Source: Fibrobacterota bacterium (lineage in GTDB: Bacteria; Fibrobacterota; Fibrobacteria; UBA11236). Taken from it: DNA of 63,151 nucleotides. The DNA is taken from the NCBI GenBank assembly GCA_028287465.1, contig JAQBPO010000081.1, forward strand, positions 1 to 63,151, in the 5' to 3' direction. The notes under the pieces were generated by a model. It saw only the letters and a list, made by a program, of their open reading frames with translations, ran no database searches and was not told the origin of the DNA. The translations under genes and the position numbers were made by a program. Shown piece by piece: positions 62,395 through 63,151 of this stretch (the first letter of the stretch is position 1; each line of letters begins with the position of its first letter).

Positions 62395-63151
62395 ATGCCG
62401 GTTCGGACCATGAACATTTCGGGCGCATTCCGTATCCTGGGCATCCTCGGGATCGCCCTACCGCTTTGCGTAGGATCGATTTCCGCCCAGGCCCAGACCT
62501 CCCCGGCGGACGCCGGAGGCGATACCTTGGACACCTCCAATCCTCCTCCCAAGGGCCTGGAATCCGGAGCGGCCGCTACCGGGATCTCCGCCGCGCCTGC
62601 CGCCGAAGAATCCGCGGAGGTCCTCGCGCCGGACCCTTCCGAAGGCGGGTTCATCATCCCCATCGACGGTGATGTCTTCTACGAACCTGAATTGCGGGTC
62701 CTGTCCTCCCTGCCCGGCACGCCCCCCGCGAGCATGGTCCTGCTGGTGGATGGCTATCCCGAAACCAGCCCCTTGTCCGTCACCGATGGCCTGCTTACCG
62801 CCCGCCTGACGGGGCTCAAGACGGGCGTACACCAATTGTCCCTGTTGCTTTTCAACGAGCGCACCGAGATCATCCAGAAACAGGAGGCCCGGTTCTTCAT
62901 CCGCCTCCCCGAGCCCGTCCGCAGGCCCAAAGGCGGCAATTACCGCCAGTTCGGCCGCGTGGTCGCCAAGGTGGACTGGAAGAACGGCGAAGCCAAAGGC
63001 CGCATCCTGTCCCAAAGCGAACTGAAGCTTAAACCGGGCTCGGACTCCCTCCTCCAGGCCGGTGAGGCCGAAACACCGGTCTCCCAGGAGCTCGAAGGCG
63101 TCACGGAGGTCGCCTACAACGTCAAGTACAAACAGGTGGAAGCCTACGGAA
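62395..63151 (+). CDS. Exported protein of unknown function, 3' end outside the window
   Basis: The frame opens at ATG 62395 (or 62410) and stays open to the last base, 252 codons. A signal peptide (LGILGIALPLCVGSISAQA) leads to a Pro/Ala/Ser/Glu-rich linker (residues about 35-85). An Ig-like beta-domain follows (VLLVDGYPETSPL, LTGLKTGVHQLSLLLFNERTEII), then a charged segment. It starts 16 bases after the FecR-like gene, so it belongs to the same operon. The family is not recognisable from this part. Confidence 0.7.
   Translation, partial: MPVRTMNISGAFRILGILGIALPLCVGSISAQAQTSPADAGGDTLDTSNPPPKGLESGAAATGISAAPAAEESAEVLAPDPSEGGFIIPIDGDVFYEPELRVLSSLPGTPPASMVLLVDGYPETSPLSVTDGLLTARLTGLKTGVHQLSLLLFNERTEIIQKQEARFFIRLPEPVRRPKGGNYRQFGRVVAKVDWKNGEAKGRILSQSELKLKPGSDSLLQAGEAETPVSQELEGVTEVAYNVKYKQVEAYG

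Overview
The window reads as chromosomal DNA (GC-rich) from a Gram-negative, rod-shaped bacterium of the FCB type, most plausibly Fibrobacterota. This placement is inferred from gene style (TSP3-OmpA proteins, PorV-like barrels, TPR-rich envelope proteins, an AgmX/PglI-like TonB protein, mre-pbp2-rodA order). No rRNA or marker phylogeny is possible here. I see no CRISPR array, insertion sequence or prophage.

Layout. 1-869: 5' part of a divergent oligopeptide-binding lipoprotein gene. 1238-8738: a three-gene envelope operon (beta-helix/TSP3/OmpA protein, barrel-TPR fusion, very large TPR protein) ending in a clear terminator. 9097-12028: a proton-channel operon (MotA/TolQ/ExbB, two ExbD-like proteins, a TonB/AgmX-like protein), also with a clear terminator. 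Together these resemble the parts list of the myxobacterial Agl/Glt envelope motor. 12153-13872: a barrel and a lipoprotein. 13953-19566: the elongasome (mreB, mreC, mreD, mrdA, rodA), followed by a comF-like gene and tRNA-Ser(UGA). 20759-24387: an Ig-like surface protein with a small barrel. 24469-27674 (minus): patatin, a PBP-type transpeptidase with an apparent CTG start, and oligoribonuclease. 27763-30209: fabF and, convergent to it, a class II aldolase, with a tandem repeat and a tRNA-Ser 3' fragment between them. 30371-32813: xseA, xseB and an unknown small gene. 33028-46650: a surface-protein operon (PKD lipoprotein, FecR-like protein, barrel, a 2,835-residue protein with about 21 carboxypeptidase-regulatory-like repeats, PorV-like barrel). 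57751-46773 (minus): glnA, then after two terminators glnE-rsmG-rsuA-like-rsmC-like-lipoprotein-PorV-like barrel. 58252-58827 (minus): dcd. 58953-63151: exported TPR, Ig-like and FecR-like proteins, the last gene running off the window.

How the genes work together. Most of the window builds the envelope: wall elongation (MreBCD, PBP2, RodA), a PMF-coupled motor module directly upstream of it, and several sets of outer-membrane barrels with calcium-binding-type Asp-rich repeats. The second theme is nitrogen control: glutamine synthetase keeps its adenylylation tyrosine, and the neighbouring adenylyltransferase GlnE is enlarged by two N-terminal ACT-like domains resembling those of GlnD. That would let GlnE sense an amino acid, perhaps glutamine, directly.

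The strongest leads are the ACT-GlnE fusion, the Agl/Glt-like motor beside mreB with one ExbD lacking its membrane aspartate, the giant repeat protein, and a non-coding region at 57.8-58.2 kb with a promoter-like sequence and a perfect 16-bp hairpin.
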